Of a stretch of 64,000 nt of DNA, positions 27,500 to 37,736 are shown one piece after another. Under the pieces are notes generated by a model. That model searched no databases, was not told where the DNA came from, and was given only the letters and a program-made list of their open reading frames with translations. Every line of letters starts with the position of its first letter. Position 1 is the stretch's first letter. Position numbers and translations under genes: made by a program. Origin of the DNA: Cymbomonas tetramitiformis (lineage: Eukaryota; Chlorophyta; Pyramimonadophyceae; Pyramimonadales; Pyramimonadaceae); the NCBI GenBank assembly GCA_001247695.2, contig LGRX02030318.1, positions 1 to 64,000 on the forward strand, in the 5' to 3' direction.

Positions 27500-29285
27500 A
27501 GTGGTCATGCCATGCCAGGTGCAAACCCTAAACCTAAACCAATGTTACTAGAATGTTCTGAGCTTGAGGGGTCTTATCCAACCCAGCTAGCGGCACGTGT
27601 GTGCATTGGGCGTTGCCCGAAACATCCCAGGGGCTACTGGCTAGTTGAGCTTGCACTGCAATCTTCGGCCGCGTCTAAGGTGTTGGTGGTGGCGTCGTTC
27701 TCGATTGCACGTGTCATCGAGCGCCACCAAGACGACGATTAACCAATGCCCGTGCGGTGCCAAAGCATAATAAAAACATTTACGTCGATGAGTAAGGCAA
27801 CGCCTTCGGAACGATCTACTCGAGTCGGTTCCCCTCATACATGACAGTCTGGCCAGAATGCCAGAGCCAAAAGCGGCCTGGCACCACCAGAGCGAATGCG
27901 TCGATGAAGAGGGGGTAGGGAGGTGGAAGGTGAAAAACGCGGTGAGGAGACACATTATCGAGCTCCTTGAAAGGGGCTCAAAAGGGATGATGGCGAGGGG
28001 TGAACTGGGCGCGCTAGCACCACCAGACCGACCACCAGATGGTGACCTGGGCACAAGGTGAAGGCGAGGGAAGTGGATAGATGCGGTCGTGGGAGTCAAA
28101 GTTCTTGTTGTCGATGATGTAAACGTCGAAGTCGATATTGGTGTTTGGTGCGCAAGCACCACCAGACACCACCAGATCGAAGCCAGTAGTAATTTGATGT
28201 TGTCGAAGTAGTTCCATCGTGGAAGTAACAGCTGCCATGCGCGCACGCTGATGCACAGAAGCCATAACCACTGCAGCTGTAAAAAACAGAAGACGTGTCG
28301 ATAGGGTTCCAAGGTGATAAGGTAACTTCTCGTAAAAGTAACCAAATAGAGCGATGTAAAAGCCAAAATGGGGTAGAATTCGACGGGGAAAACGGCGGTG
28401 AAGTCAAAAACGTCGCGCGGTAACCCGTTTCTCCGCCAGAAGGGGTACTGCTGGCCAGAAAGTCGAGTGAATGTTTGGGTTTGTTGTGATAAAATAATGT
28501 TTCGTAAAATCAATAATTTCCAGCGATAAAAAAACAAAAGTTGGGTCAAATTTTGCGGGGAAAACGTCGGTTAGGTAAAATTGGCGTGCGGCAAGCCAAT
28601 TTTCCGGTCTGAAAGTGCTGCTCGTGCAGAAAGTCACAACCACGAATATAATGAAGGTGGTCTCGTAGCTGGAGATGCTAATGAAGCCGACAGTGGCGTG
28701 ATACGGCACGCACAGATGATTCCCGTAGCCGTAATCTTACGGTAACAGCGGGGCGTTGCTGGATATGCAAACAGGGGGTCGCTGGAGATGCGGTCGCTGG
28801 AGACGCGACGTCGCTGGAGATGCGACGGGGTGATCAAAGCCACCTACCAAATGCCAAAAACGTACTTCGAATGGAAGAGGCCCATAACCTCATGAAAGAG
28901 GATATATATATAATAGGTATATATATCACTGCAGAGACGGAAACTGGACTACGTTCGGGCTTCGGATAGAGGACTAAGATGAGATAAAACACATAAGTTT
29001 GGGTTTTAGTCTATCGCGGACTGTGGGGAAGAAATGACAAGATGACAGGTGGCACATGCACTGCACTCAGAGCAAGGGGTGAAACTAGGAGGAGTTGGAC
29101 CCTCCCCCATACAGTGGGGAAAGTCAGCTTCCCCGTGAAAGGTAGAGAAAAATTAGGGTGCCCTCACCGGTGTGGTAGGAGTCCCAAAGAAAAGCACTTC
29201 GAATGTAGTCTTGACTCCACTTTTTATAATTGAGACCGAACGAAAAAACCTTTAAGCAACATGCGTAAGGCAATTCTTAAATTCA
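27500..29285. other. No convincing gene; tandem duplication of about 140 bp
   Basis: A direct duplication joins about 28330-28467 with 28502-28635 (shared GGGGAAAACG, CGTAAAA and CAGAAAG blocks). A short ACCACCAGA-containing repeat occurs near 28015-28045 and 28148-28175. Minus-strand open frames cross the region but have no recognisable domain. TATATA runs lie near 28902-28935. Confidence 0.4.
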
Positions 29286-29498
29286 TATTAGATATATAGG
29301 TCTGTTGTAATATATATCTAGCTAGTGAGATAAACCCTGAGTTGAGGGTTACGATATTAGAACGGTAAAGTGTAATTGATAAAAGTAGAGAGAACATAAA
29401 TACCTAACGGGTGTTTCCCGTCTACTGGTGACGGTCACCCAGCCTACTATAGGAAGTGACATGTGATAGTTTCGGGTGTCACAGTGTCAAATCCAGCA
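29286..29498 (-). repeat. Solo LTR with ATTCA target duplication
   Basis: This 213-bp minus-strand segment begins TGCTGGATTTG (29498) and matches the LTR at 48048-48263 along its length, including the GTAGGCTG(A/G)GTGACCGTCACCAG core. ATTCA occurs directly on both sides (29281-29285 and 29499-29503). With no internal region, this is a solo LTR left by recombination. It sits beside open coding sequence (29488-29540). Confidence 0.85.
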
Positions 29499-30070
29499 AT
29501 TCATGCACGACGTCAGTTACGCCCTCGGCGATAAAGGCAAGCGCTAGCGACCCTAAAGAGATATCAAGCCGAAATCAACACCATGAAAGCAGGAGTGCTT
29601 CAGCTCGGAGCTTACGCGTGGTTCACAGGGTCTAGTGGGAAGAAATGTTTGACGAGAATTGATGATTCGGAGGGTTTGATTAAGGGAGGTTTGGCTTGGC
29701 TGAAGCGTCATATGGACATTGGTAGGGCAGCTTTGATTGATGAGCTGGATGCGTCGGATATGATCGTCGACCTCGCCCACTTTATCGTTCGCAATCAACC
29801 ACTGCTGAAAGCCCACTTGGCAGAGTACACGAAGCGTGCCAACGAGGAGATCAACTGGTTTAGGTAGATCAAGGTCGAGTACCAGAGGGAGAACGATCGG
29901 CTACTCGCAGAAGTTGCAGCACAGGCCGCCAGAAAACTCAAAGCGCGCAAGCCTGTGAACCCAAGCCAAACATCGGTTGTGACACACACAACCGTTTTTA
30001 TCGTCGTGGATGCTTCTGGTAATAAGTGTGGCTGGAGTGAGAACGACGAGCTGACCTTCATCAAACGCGA
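29499..30070 (+). pseudogene. Unknown gene, part 1 (interrupted by a gag-only LTR element)
   Basis: Open coding from the ATG at 29583 reads LIKGGLAWLKRHMDIGRAAL, AHLAEYTKRANEEINWF, then TAG at 29865-29867, and continues in the same frame (KVEYQRENDRLLAEVAAQ, probably coiled coil) to 30070. There the LTR element begins. The frame resumes after the element at 33929. I do not recognise the protein. The stop codon and the two insertions around it mark a pseudogene, or an allele broken in this assembly. Confidence 0.5.
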
Positions 30071-30323
30071 TGCTGAAATCTGTATAGGCAGCCCTGACCG
30101 GGAGTCCCGGTGCAGGCCCCTATGACAGACTCCTAGGCCAACATTGGACTGCTGACTGATCTATAGGTTCGTGCTGTGGCACACGCTGTGTCACAGGTAG
30201 GCTAGACTCCGAAACCGTCCGAGACCGTTCCGGGTATATCTAGCTTAGGGTTTATTGATCTAAAAGAGTTTATCCACAGAGTTCGGGAGTTTCTGATATC
30301 TGGTGAAGTAGGATATTCCAGTA
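30071..30323 (+). repeat. 5' LTR of gag-only element copy A
   Basis: This 253-bp LTR is nearly identical to 33669-33928. The 3' copy has a 2-bp and a 4-bp insertion (GATGAA, and an extra TATA) and a few substitutions. Confidence 0.88.
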
Positions 30324-30476
30324 GGTCGTGGCCCCATCCACGCTTTTATTCCACTTGATGATTTGGCCATGATTGGCTAAACGGCCGCTTGGAGAGGTGG
30401 TGCGCACGGGCGCGTTTGGGTGCGGCTAGGAATTATGGTATGAGTTGTCTGCGGTGAGCGAATGGGAGTGGCGGCC

Positions 30477-30701
30477 ATGGGGACCGCGCCTCGTCACGGA
30501 TTAGTCTTGGCAATGTTCGGATTCAGTTTTGCGCCGGCATTGGCTCTGCTGGTTACTGTTCTTTGGGCTGGTGTTCGCGACACCTTTGACTTCGACGACA
30601 TCTTCGAGTGCCCCTCGCCGCCCCGCTCTCTTCGCTCCTCTCCGCTGCTGGGCATTACCATTTTCCCGCTACCACACCCAACCGCGCGACTGCGTACCAC
30701 C
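30477..30701 (+). CDS. Conserved short membrane peptide upstream of Gag (copy A)
   Basis: The frame starting MGTAP has a strong hydrophobic stretch (LALLVTVLWAGV) followed by an acidic FDFDDIFECP tail. The equivalent position in copy B (from 57205) reads MGTACC, LIPLVYVLWAGAP, FDHDDICKCP, so the peptide is conserved between copies. The reading frame runs into the MITE at 30702. It may be a signal anchor joined to Gag by splicing or a separate small product; neither is shown. Confidence 0.45.
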
Positions 30702-30978
30702 AGGGAACATATCAAACATTTATGTCGTACGGCCAACACTCAAAATTTCCATCGGCCAAATTTCGGCCATCCCGGCCAAAATCCAAAATTGCCCGCCGCA
30801 GGCGTAAAATTTTATTTTTATGTATGGCAATATCATAAAAATCGCAAATTTTCGGGGGAATTTTCAAAATTTTACATAATTCGTTTCGGCCAACAAGCAA
30901 AAGCACACTCGGCCAAACCTCGGCCACAGCCCTCATCGTACGGCCACAGACCGGCCATAGGGGGTTGATATGTTCCCT
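30702..30978. mobile_element. MITE with 14-bp inverted ends and 10-bp target duplication
   Basis: This 277-bp insert begins AGGGAACATATCAA and ends with the exact complement. GCGTACCACC flanks it at 30692-30701 and 30979-30988. A 9-10-bp duplication suggests a Mutator-type MITE. The inside is rich in CGGCCA and AAAATTT blocks. It separates the leader peptide from Gag in copy A and is absent from copy B. Confidence 0.88.
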
Positions 30979-31012
30979 GCGTACCACCTCCCCTCTGGCT
31001 TTTCAGAGTATG

Positions 31013-33341
31013 GGCATGTTGACCCGAGCGAAGAAGTCCCTAGACAGGGACAGTGACATCGACGCCTCACTGAGGCTATTAGACGGGGTTCGGAACAGTC
31101 CGACGGTGCGTACGCCAACTGTTCCGACCCCCGCTCCGACTTCCAACGAAGATGCAGACGTGGCGACCAGGAAGTACTTGCAGGAGCAGAGCAGGCTGGT
31201 CGACGACATCTACAAGGCGCGTCTTCGCCGCCAATGGGCCAAGGGTATCCGCGAGGATGTCCTTGGTGACAAGAAACACCACTTCAGGGGTACGGACGAC
31301 GCTGGCCTCCTTTCCGAGCTGGTGGTGCAGCTGCGTACGGAGTTTCATTCGGCTGGGCTGGAGTTGGCATCCTTTGACCTCGGCGACCCTCTGGCTCGTG
31401 TGGTGACCAAGGTCAACGGCTTGCTCTACGACGTTCTGGCTCTGGTTGTCGAGAAGCACAGCAACGCCTACGTCTGGTTGACTGGCACCGACGCTTCGTC
31501 TGACCGTGATGGACGGCGAGCTCTTGTGGACATCATCAAGGGCTGTGTGCCGGTTGCGCTACGTGAATCGCACCAGGAGGAGCACGCCGCGTTACGTTAT
31601 CCCGCAGACGCTGACCCGCAGCCCATCTTGGCTCGGGAACAGCGTCTGGTGCGGGATAACAAAGCTACGGACTGGACGCCCACCGAGGAGACCAGGAAGC
31701 TCTCCATGCACAACAGGCTGGACCCGGTGTTTTATTACACCGCGGTCAAGGTGCGGTATCCTCTCGCAGCCGACCTCGCGCATGTCTCCTTGGCATCTCT
31801 CCGCTCCCTTGTGGTAGAGATTTATCAGGCTTGGGCGCAGAGCCGCAGACGGGGACGGCGATGGCGGTCTCAAGCAAGGGCGGCATCTCAGCGCAGCTCT
31901 CCAGCACCGAGCACGGTGCGCTCCTCGGCAAGATCGAAGAGCTACAGGCTTTGTTGCGGCAGCAGCGCGGGGCGGGTGAGCCGCCAGCGCAGCCGCAGCG
32001 GCAGCAGCAACAGCGGCAGCAGCGGCAGCGCGGCAGCGCGGCACGCAGCGGGGCTTCCGTGTCGGCATGTACCCATTGCCTGCGGTCGGTTTCGACCGTG
32101 ACGACCACAAGGCAAAGCCCTTTTGCGGGAGGTGCAAGAAGGCGGGGAAAGGTGAGCAGTACCACTTTTACCGCGACTGTCCCTTGGGTGGGCGTCAGCA
32201 TCCCCCACACTCGGCTGCAGCATTCTGCACTCCCATCGACGAGAAGGACGCGGAGGGGGTGCGGGCTTTGGCCATGTGCGCCCTATTCCAGCAGGCGGCA
32301 GACGATGGGGCGGAGGCCATTGCCAGTGCGGCCTCCGCGTACGGGCCGCCTGCGGTGCTCTGTGTGGGTGCGGTTGGCGGGATCGACGTGTCCGCCTACG
32401 GCTTCACGGTAGAGCCGCAGCAGCCTGCCGACGAGCCCGCAGGTGACGATATTCACCAGCGGCTGGACGATCTCGCCGCGGAGGTCCATGCCGCGGCGAA
32501 CTGCAAGGTGCACTACACCCACGCATCCTTCCCACCACGGGCTGTTCTCGAGCCGCATGCATCGGCTCTGGTGTGCGGCCCCGCGGCAGCGGGGATCATG
32601 CCGGAGGAGCAGGTTCCGGCAGGTGGTGCGGCGGCATCGGCATCCGCCGTGCCGGCCCCTGCTATACCTGTCTCGCAGGTGGAGGATGTTAAGCCCGTGC
32701 CGCTTCAATCGGCGCGGGTGACTGCCACGACGGACAGTGAGTTCCCTGGGTTCGTTCAGACTGTCAACCACGCCGCCATCGCGCCGGTTGACCTCACCGG
32801 CTACGACACCGACGACTACGAGGACTTTGCCGACGGCAGCTTCAGGCTGATGCCGCGGGGCTCGCCTCCGTCGGCTAATCATGTGTCCGGACCACCCGTG
32901 GACAACCAGAGGACCTACGGTTGTGGGAAGCCGCCCTGGGGCTTTCCTGCCACGGTTGGGCCGTGGGGAATTCCTTTCCTCCTTTCCCTCGTTCTTTGCA
33001 TCTCGATCATGGGGGTGGCTGCCATGCCCGACGCTCAGTCGGCTGCGGGATTGCCTTCGCCTGGTGATGATCTCGATTGGGGGACTCCGTCAATTTTCTC
33101 CACGAATGAATTTGTTGAATCGGTGATCCCGGCTCAGGGTTTCTTTGTGGCTGACAATGTGCCACCGCTTGAGCCGCCTGAGCCCCCTGACCTCTTTCAG
33201 GACCTTGCTCAGGCAGATTTGAGTTTCGACATGGCCTTCTTTTACGGTGTGGCTCTACATGGGAGAGGTCCTTTCGGGAATCCTCCCTTCGGGTCGGACT
33301 TAATTGAGACCACCGCTGACTACTTTGGTGCTGTCGATTGA
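31013..33341 (+). pseudogene. Gag of gag-only element copy A (frameshifted)
   Basis: The likely start MLTRAKKS lies near 31018. Reading uses three frames in turn: to about 31840 (KGIREDVLGDKKHHF, NGLLYDVLALVVEK, RRALVDIIKG), then 31840-32065 (SSTEHGALLGKIEELQALL and a Gln-rich run), then to 33341. The last part has the zinc knuckle CGRCKKAGKGEQYHFYRDC, FCTPIDEKDAEG and a hydrophobic segment (IPFLLSLVLCISIMGVAA). Two frameshifts separate these. The same order occurs in copy B. Gag would coat element RNA; the C-terminal membrane segment is unusual. Confidence 0.8.
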
Positions 33342-33360
33342 CTTCTTGTTCACTCTGGAT

Positions 33361-33382
33361 GCACACCAACATGGTGGTGTGC
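33361..33382 (+). other. Conserved hairpin after the Gag stop (copy A)
   Basis: A 9-10-bp stem, GCACACCA against TGGTGTGC, follows the stop by about 20 nt. Copy B has the same hairpin at 59801-59822 with one loop-side change. Conservation in both copies suggests an RNA signal. Confidence 0.55.
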
Positions 33383-33643
33383 GGAACTCCTCCTACCAGT
33401 GACTTCAACAATTTTTTCTGGTTTATGTTTTTGCTTTTGACATCTACAAGTTATCTTCTGGCTTGCTAGCTCGGTGCTTTTCAGTTGTTTGGCGGGTGCA
33501 CAATGCCCGTAGGTTTCTGCACCTGTGCTAGCTAGAGGATTTCCAATTTGTGTTTCAGAATTGCACAGTTGGATTAGCAGTTAGGTCTGTCAACCTGGCT
33601 CCTGCCCTGACTTATCTTACATTATCTGACTCTCCTAGACAGT

Positions 33644-33928
33644 CACCACCCACAGTGCTGGGGTGGTGTGCTGATGAAATCTGTATAGGCAGCCCTGACC
33701 GGGAGTCCCGGTGCAGGCCCCTATGACAGACTCCTAGGCCAACATTGGACTGCTGACTGATCTATATATAGGTTCGTGCTGTGACACACGCTGTGTCACA
33801 GGTAGGCTAGACTCCGAAACCGTCCGAGACCGTTCCGGGTATATCTAGCTTAGGGTTTATTGATCTAAAAGAGTTTATCCACAGAGTTCGGGAGTTTCTG
33901 ATATCTGGTGAACTAGGATATTCCAGTA
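33644..33928 (+). repeat. Hairpin plus 3' LTR of gag-only element copy A
   Basis: The stem CACCACC/GGTGGTG (33644-33668) directly abuts TGCTGA, the LTR start at 33669. The LTR runs to 33928. The hairpin takes the place where a polypurine tract would be expected. Confidence 0.85.
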
Positions 33929-34293
33929 AACGTGGCGAGGGCAACAAAGCGAAGTTTTGGAAGTTTCGAGACGCTGCATGCATTGAGGGGTACCTGAAAC
34001 CAGAACAAGTTGAGGAAGTCCATCCTTTGGACGAGGACGAGGAGGCCAAGAGCGACAGCTTTCCTAACGCCATCTCTGATGAGGAGGAGGGCATTCCTGA
34101 GGGGCGTACAACAAGGTTTGAATTGAGCTACCCGTGCATATTCCGAACGTTGTGTGAAGAACAACTTATTGAATTGGTTTTGGTATGCTCCTACTAAGTT
34201 TGATAGTGGAAACCCTATATCGGTGAATTGTTTGTTTGTGTGTTTGATCCCACGTGCAGGCCTCTGAAAAAGGCGATGAAGATAAGTAGATAA
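33929..34293 (+). pseudogene. Unknown gene, part 2 with a 144-bp intron
   Basis: After the LTR element the coding resumes in the frame left at 30070 (KAKFWKFRDAACIEGYLK, then the acidic DEDEEAKSDSF and EEEGIPEG). AAG/GTTTGA at 34115/34116 and GTGCAG/G at 34259/34260 would splice to a short tail ending at TAA 34291-34293. The pieces on both sides of the retroelement join without a shift if one target copy is removed. Function unknown; the C-terminus is acidic and then basic. Confidence 0.5.
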
Positions 34294-34403
34294 CCTCGTC
34301 GAAGCGGGCGTCGATGACCTAGGGAGTTCACCGCCGCAAGAAAGCGACCGTTGCGATTCTATCGAGCATGCCTCCCTAGCAGGTAGACGACAACTGTTGC
34401 TAA

Positions 34404-34669
34404 AAGAGTGCTTAGGATGTGATTGTGTTTTGGGTTTTGACTTGCGGGACAACTCCGGATTAGCTAACCGTTTGTTCGGCCTAAATAGGAGGTTAAGAAC
34501 CCGTCCAGTTTGCCGTGCAGCTTGTTGCATTCCGATCACCACAGCTCTGGTGACGCTCCATGCCGCTTGCAGGGTTGTTGCGGAAAGAGTGGTTAGGATC
34601 TCACTGTATTTTGGGTTTTGACTTGCGGGGCAACTCCGGATTAGCTAACCGTTTGTTCGCCTAATAGTT
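34404..34669 (+). repeat. Direct repeat of about 90 bp, two copies
   Basis: 34404-34497 and 34584-34669 share GTTTTGGGTTTTGACTTGCG, CAACTCCGGATTAGCTAACC and GTTTGTTCG. Spacing is about 180 bp. No coding assignment. Confidence 0.8.
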
Positions 34670-34796
34670 AAGCATGGATGCTTGGTGGATATGGCACAGA
34701 GATAACACACCATTTGTAGGAACTGTCACATGGCCCAAAGAACTCATATTGATGGGATATCTTCCGAAGCACTTTGGACAGGTCCTTAGCACCATA

Positions 34797-34978
34797 CAGT
34801 AAGTACTCGGTAATAAGAAAACCCGCCAATAAGAAAGTAGCCAGCTTTGCTGTGGGGGTACCCGATTTGGTGAATATTGCTGGCAGGCTTTTTTGAGCTA
34901 TGAAATATGGGGATGATAAGAAATGTGGGCGCTGGCGCCGTATTTCTTATTGGTGCGCCGCAGGCGGATTATTTTTAA
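34797..34978 (+). mobile_element. Diverged MITE copy related to 36495-36706
   Basis: It starts CAGTAAGTAC after TA, then reads AAGAAAACCCG, AAGAAAGTAGCCAGC and GGGGGTACCC. These match the reverse complement of the MITE at 36495-36706. The far end is unclear. Confidence 0.6.
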
Positions 34979-35425
34979 AAAATGTCGCATTTTCACGGGT
35001 TTATCACTGAAATTTTAAGAAAATTGCTGGCTGCTGGAAATGACAGCCTGACTAGTTCGTACAGTCAGGTGTCATATCCAGTGTGTCATTCTCGTTGTAC
35101 AGCTAGTGACCTAGACTCAGTATTTATGTCCTTCTATACGAGTCTAGTGATCCGTTTGTTCCGTCGGCTCTCGGGTCCCCACTGCCTGTTGAGCTGTTTC
35201 TAGCAGGTTATGGGACTCACTTCACGCTTGCGTGATTTGTTTCTAGCGTAGTATTTTATTTATTTTGGTCTATATCTTTCGTTTGAGTGTTCTCACGCCT
35301 TGTGAGACACTCTAGATCAGAATTACGCTAGAGCTTGGAGCGCTCTTTGGCAGTGGGTCGTTACGACGAAGTGGTGCTCTACGATTTTTTTGAGTTGACT
35401 CCTTATTTGATTTCCCTTGTTTCTT

Positions 35426-36312
35426 ATGGATCATTCTCAAATTTCTTCGAGTGAGGAGCTCTCAGCTCTTCCAGCTTCCATTGATGGCAAGTTGGCGAAC
35501 CTGGACTCGCTGAACCGCTCGCGCACTGTTGGGCTCATTTCTTCTATGGCTCGCGCTCTTTCGCACTTTCGAAGCTCAGATTTTTCGGCGGCTTCATCAC
35601 CTATTGTTTTGCAGATAGTTGTCTCGGTCAGTGGCACAGTGATAGGTGGTGCTCAGACCGGCGGGTCTGAGACCACGAGTTCCGGGAAATCGGCAGTTTC
35701 GTTTTATACTTAGGCACTTCAAAACTGTGTCGCGGAGCCCTGGCAAAATTTTGAGAAAATGGACAGAAGTGCGACCAAAGACTGTTTCAACCATGTCTGA
35801 GGGTCCCCTTCAACATTCTTTCAACTCCAAAAGTGACTCTGACCACCTCAGCTACAGCCAGCGAGTGTACAACACCAACAGCCACTTCCTGGACTCCTTA
35901 ACACTGTGTCTACTTTTATTCCCTTTTGGATAAAAGTAGACATTTTTCATCGATTTTTCAAACTTCGTGGAACCGGCTGCAACTCTTCCTATCGAAACTA
36001 GACAACATGTTTCAACATCTTCTTCGCTAGATAGCTGCTTGCTGGACTCTGGCACTTTCTGGACTCTGTGGATATTTGAGCCCTATTACACCTGAATATC
36101 CACGGGTACGACAACCTTCTGGAGGAACAGCTTTTACAGCGGCCAGTTCATGACAGTACCTCCGCAGAAGCACAGGAGAGTGTGGTGGAAACATGGACCT
36201 CCCAAGTGGCTGTACGAGCCGGATCCTACCTTCCCGCCGGGAGGACTCTACGACGACTCCGAGGACGGTCCCCTTCCACCTTCTCCCCCCGCGTCGGACG
36301 ACGAAGAAGAGT
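35426..36312 (+). CDS. Possible gene of unknown function (exons not resolved)
   Basis: The ATG at 35426 opens MDHSQISSSEELSALPASID and stays open to about 35713 with a hydrophobic segment (SPIVLQIVVSVSGTVIGG). A second coding-like piece, about 36150-36312, reads HRRVWWKHGPPKWLYEPDP and ends in an acidic DDEEE tail at TAG 36312. Whether these are exons of one gene is inference. There is no known domain. Confidence 0.3.
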
Positions 36313-36360
36313 AGAAGCCCCTGGCTTACCTATAAGTTGCTGGAGCGTGAACGAGTGAAG

Positions 36361-36895
36361 ATGCAGCCGGGACAGGACCCCTACCACATCCCAACCACGT
36401 TCACTTTCCCTCGCACCACCATAGGACCTGCTGTGGCAGCACCCATAGGACACCTCAGTCCTCTGACCAAAGGTCTGATAGTAATGAACAGCTACAGTAA
36501 TCGCCCATATTTAAGAAAACAGGGATTTTGGGCCATAATTTCAGGAAAAATCGCCTGCGGCGCCAGCACAAAGGTTGCTTATTTCGGGAATTTTCTTAGC
36601 CGAAAAAGCCAGCCAGCCGTACTCATCGAGTTGGGTACCCCCCCACCCCCCCCAAACGCTGGCTGCTTTCTTAACGTCGGGTTTTCTTAAAAGTGAGTGA
36701 TTACTGTATCCCGACATTGGCAGCTCTCCACCCTTGCAAGAAGTGCAGCCGCTGAAAGAGACGGAGGAGGCAGCCACCCTGAATACGTTTCAGCGGCTAT
36801 GTGATCATGGTGTCGACCGTATCTCTCATGAGCAACACGAACATCTATATGGGTGGCTACTGCCCGGAGCTTCAGTACTGTTACAAGTACCGTAG
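36361..36895 (+). pseudogene. Unknown coding segment split by a MITE
   Basis: The frame from ATG 36361 (MQPGQDPYHIPTTFTFPRTT, GHLSPLTKGLIVMNS) is open until the MITE. Past the MITE it continues (PPLQEVQPLKETEEAATL, ISHEQHEHLYGWLLPG) to TAG at 36893-36895. Removing the MITE and one TA restores a single frame across the junction, so the MITE entered an open frame. The product is unrecognised. Confidence 0.5.
36495..36706. mobile_element. TA-flanked MITE (Tc1/mariner-type)
   Basis: This 212-bp element has inverted ends CAGTAATC...TTAAGAAAA and the complement with few mismatches over about 27 bp. TA lies on both sides (36493-36494 and 36707-36708). CAGT ends with TA duplication fit the Tc1/mariner/pogo group. 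No coding capacity. Confidence 0.85.
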
Positions 36896-37199
36896 TAAAA
36901 TAGACGTAGCCGGCATTAAACTTGGTCATATAGGTCAAACCACATCTCAGAAAATTCATTTATGACCCTTTTGAATTTCTGAAAACGTGTATACATGCCA
37001 CCATCAAGTTTAAGGTGGTGTATTTTGAGCGCGCTTTCGATGGGTAAAATGCCTGAAAATAATTTATTTTGCTCAGTACTGTTACAAGTACTGGACACTA
37101 TAACCCTTGAGAGACCCTCATGCGAGGCCTTGGAGGTCAAACCAACCATCATGTTTCGATATTGGAAGGTATTGAAGATATCTAGCGAGTCACTTGCGT

Positions 37200-37736
37200 G
37201 ATTGATATGAATTTGGGCCCGCGCGGTGATGGAATATGACCCACACCCGCCAGAAATCCGAAATTCGCTTTTTTCAAGGACGAAAATTATTGAATTGGCT
37301 CCGCGCGAACGTGTGACATAAGAACATAAGTCACAGTATGGCGGTCGTGAAGGCTTCTAAAATTCGATATACATGTATAGATGACAAATTTACTTGCTCA
37401 TGGCCTTTCCATATGCATAGCATGCATTAAATGCGTCATTCCTATCGCCAAGCGTGGTTGTTGGCGGCCCCTCAAACATATCATTTTCCGCACACCCAAA
37501 CCCAAACCCTAAACAGCCATAACTTCCTCAATACTTGGAACTGTGTGACCTATAAAGTGTTATGTGACATTTGTGTACATTATGCACGATAGGAATGTAA
37601 AAAATCTGTATGTGTATGGCTGTAACACCCAAATTTTGAGCCAGGACTGATTTCAGCTCCCCTGTAGTGCCCCCTCCCATGCTAAATTCCCCGAAAATTA
37701 TTTCCCCCTACATTATGCCACAAAATTAGTTTCTCG
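37200..37736. other. Intergenic stretch without recognisable features
   Basis: AT-rich DNA between the coding remnants and the satellite. It has isolated AACCCAAACCC-like words but no tandem telomere array, no gene and no repeat partner seen in this window. Confidence 0.5.

Larger units (their letters stand above)
30071..33928 (+). mobile_element. Gag-only LTR retrotransposon (TR-GAG-like), copy A
   Basis: LTRs at 30071-30323 and 33669-33928 start TGCTGA and end TTCCAGTA, and the body encodes only Gag. I see no protease, integrase or RT, so it must depend on a relative for movement. The Copia element at 16858-27499, with similar LTR ends and Gag tail, is a candidate. A MITE sits in its leader. 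Hairpins lie at 33361-33382 and 33644-33668. The target duplication is not clean: CGCGA at 30066-30070 against GGCGA at 33934-33938 is one possibility. Confidence 0.88.

Noticed and set aside
27641..28549. 302-codon minus-strand open frame
   Set aside because: It has no domain, runs through a tandem duplication and has odd composition (Trp/Leu/Ser/Arg-rich from simple sequence). Most likely a chance frame.
37497..37515. Telomere-like AACCCTAAAC words
   Set aside because: Only one or two copies; no array.
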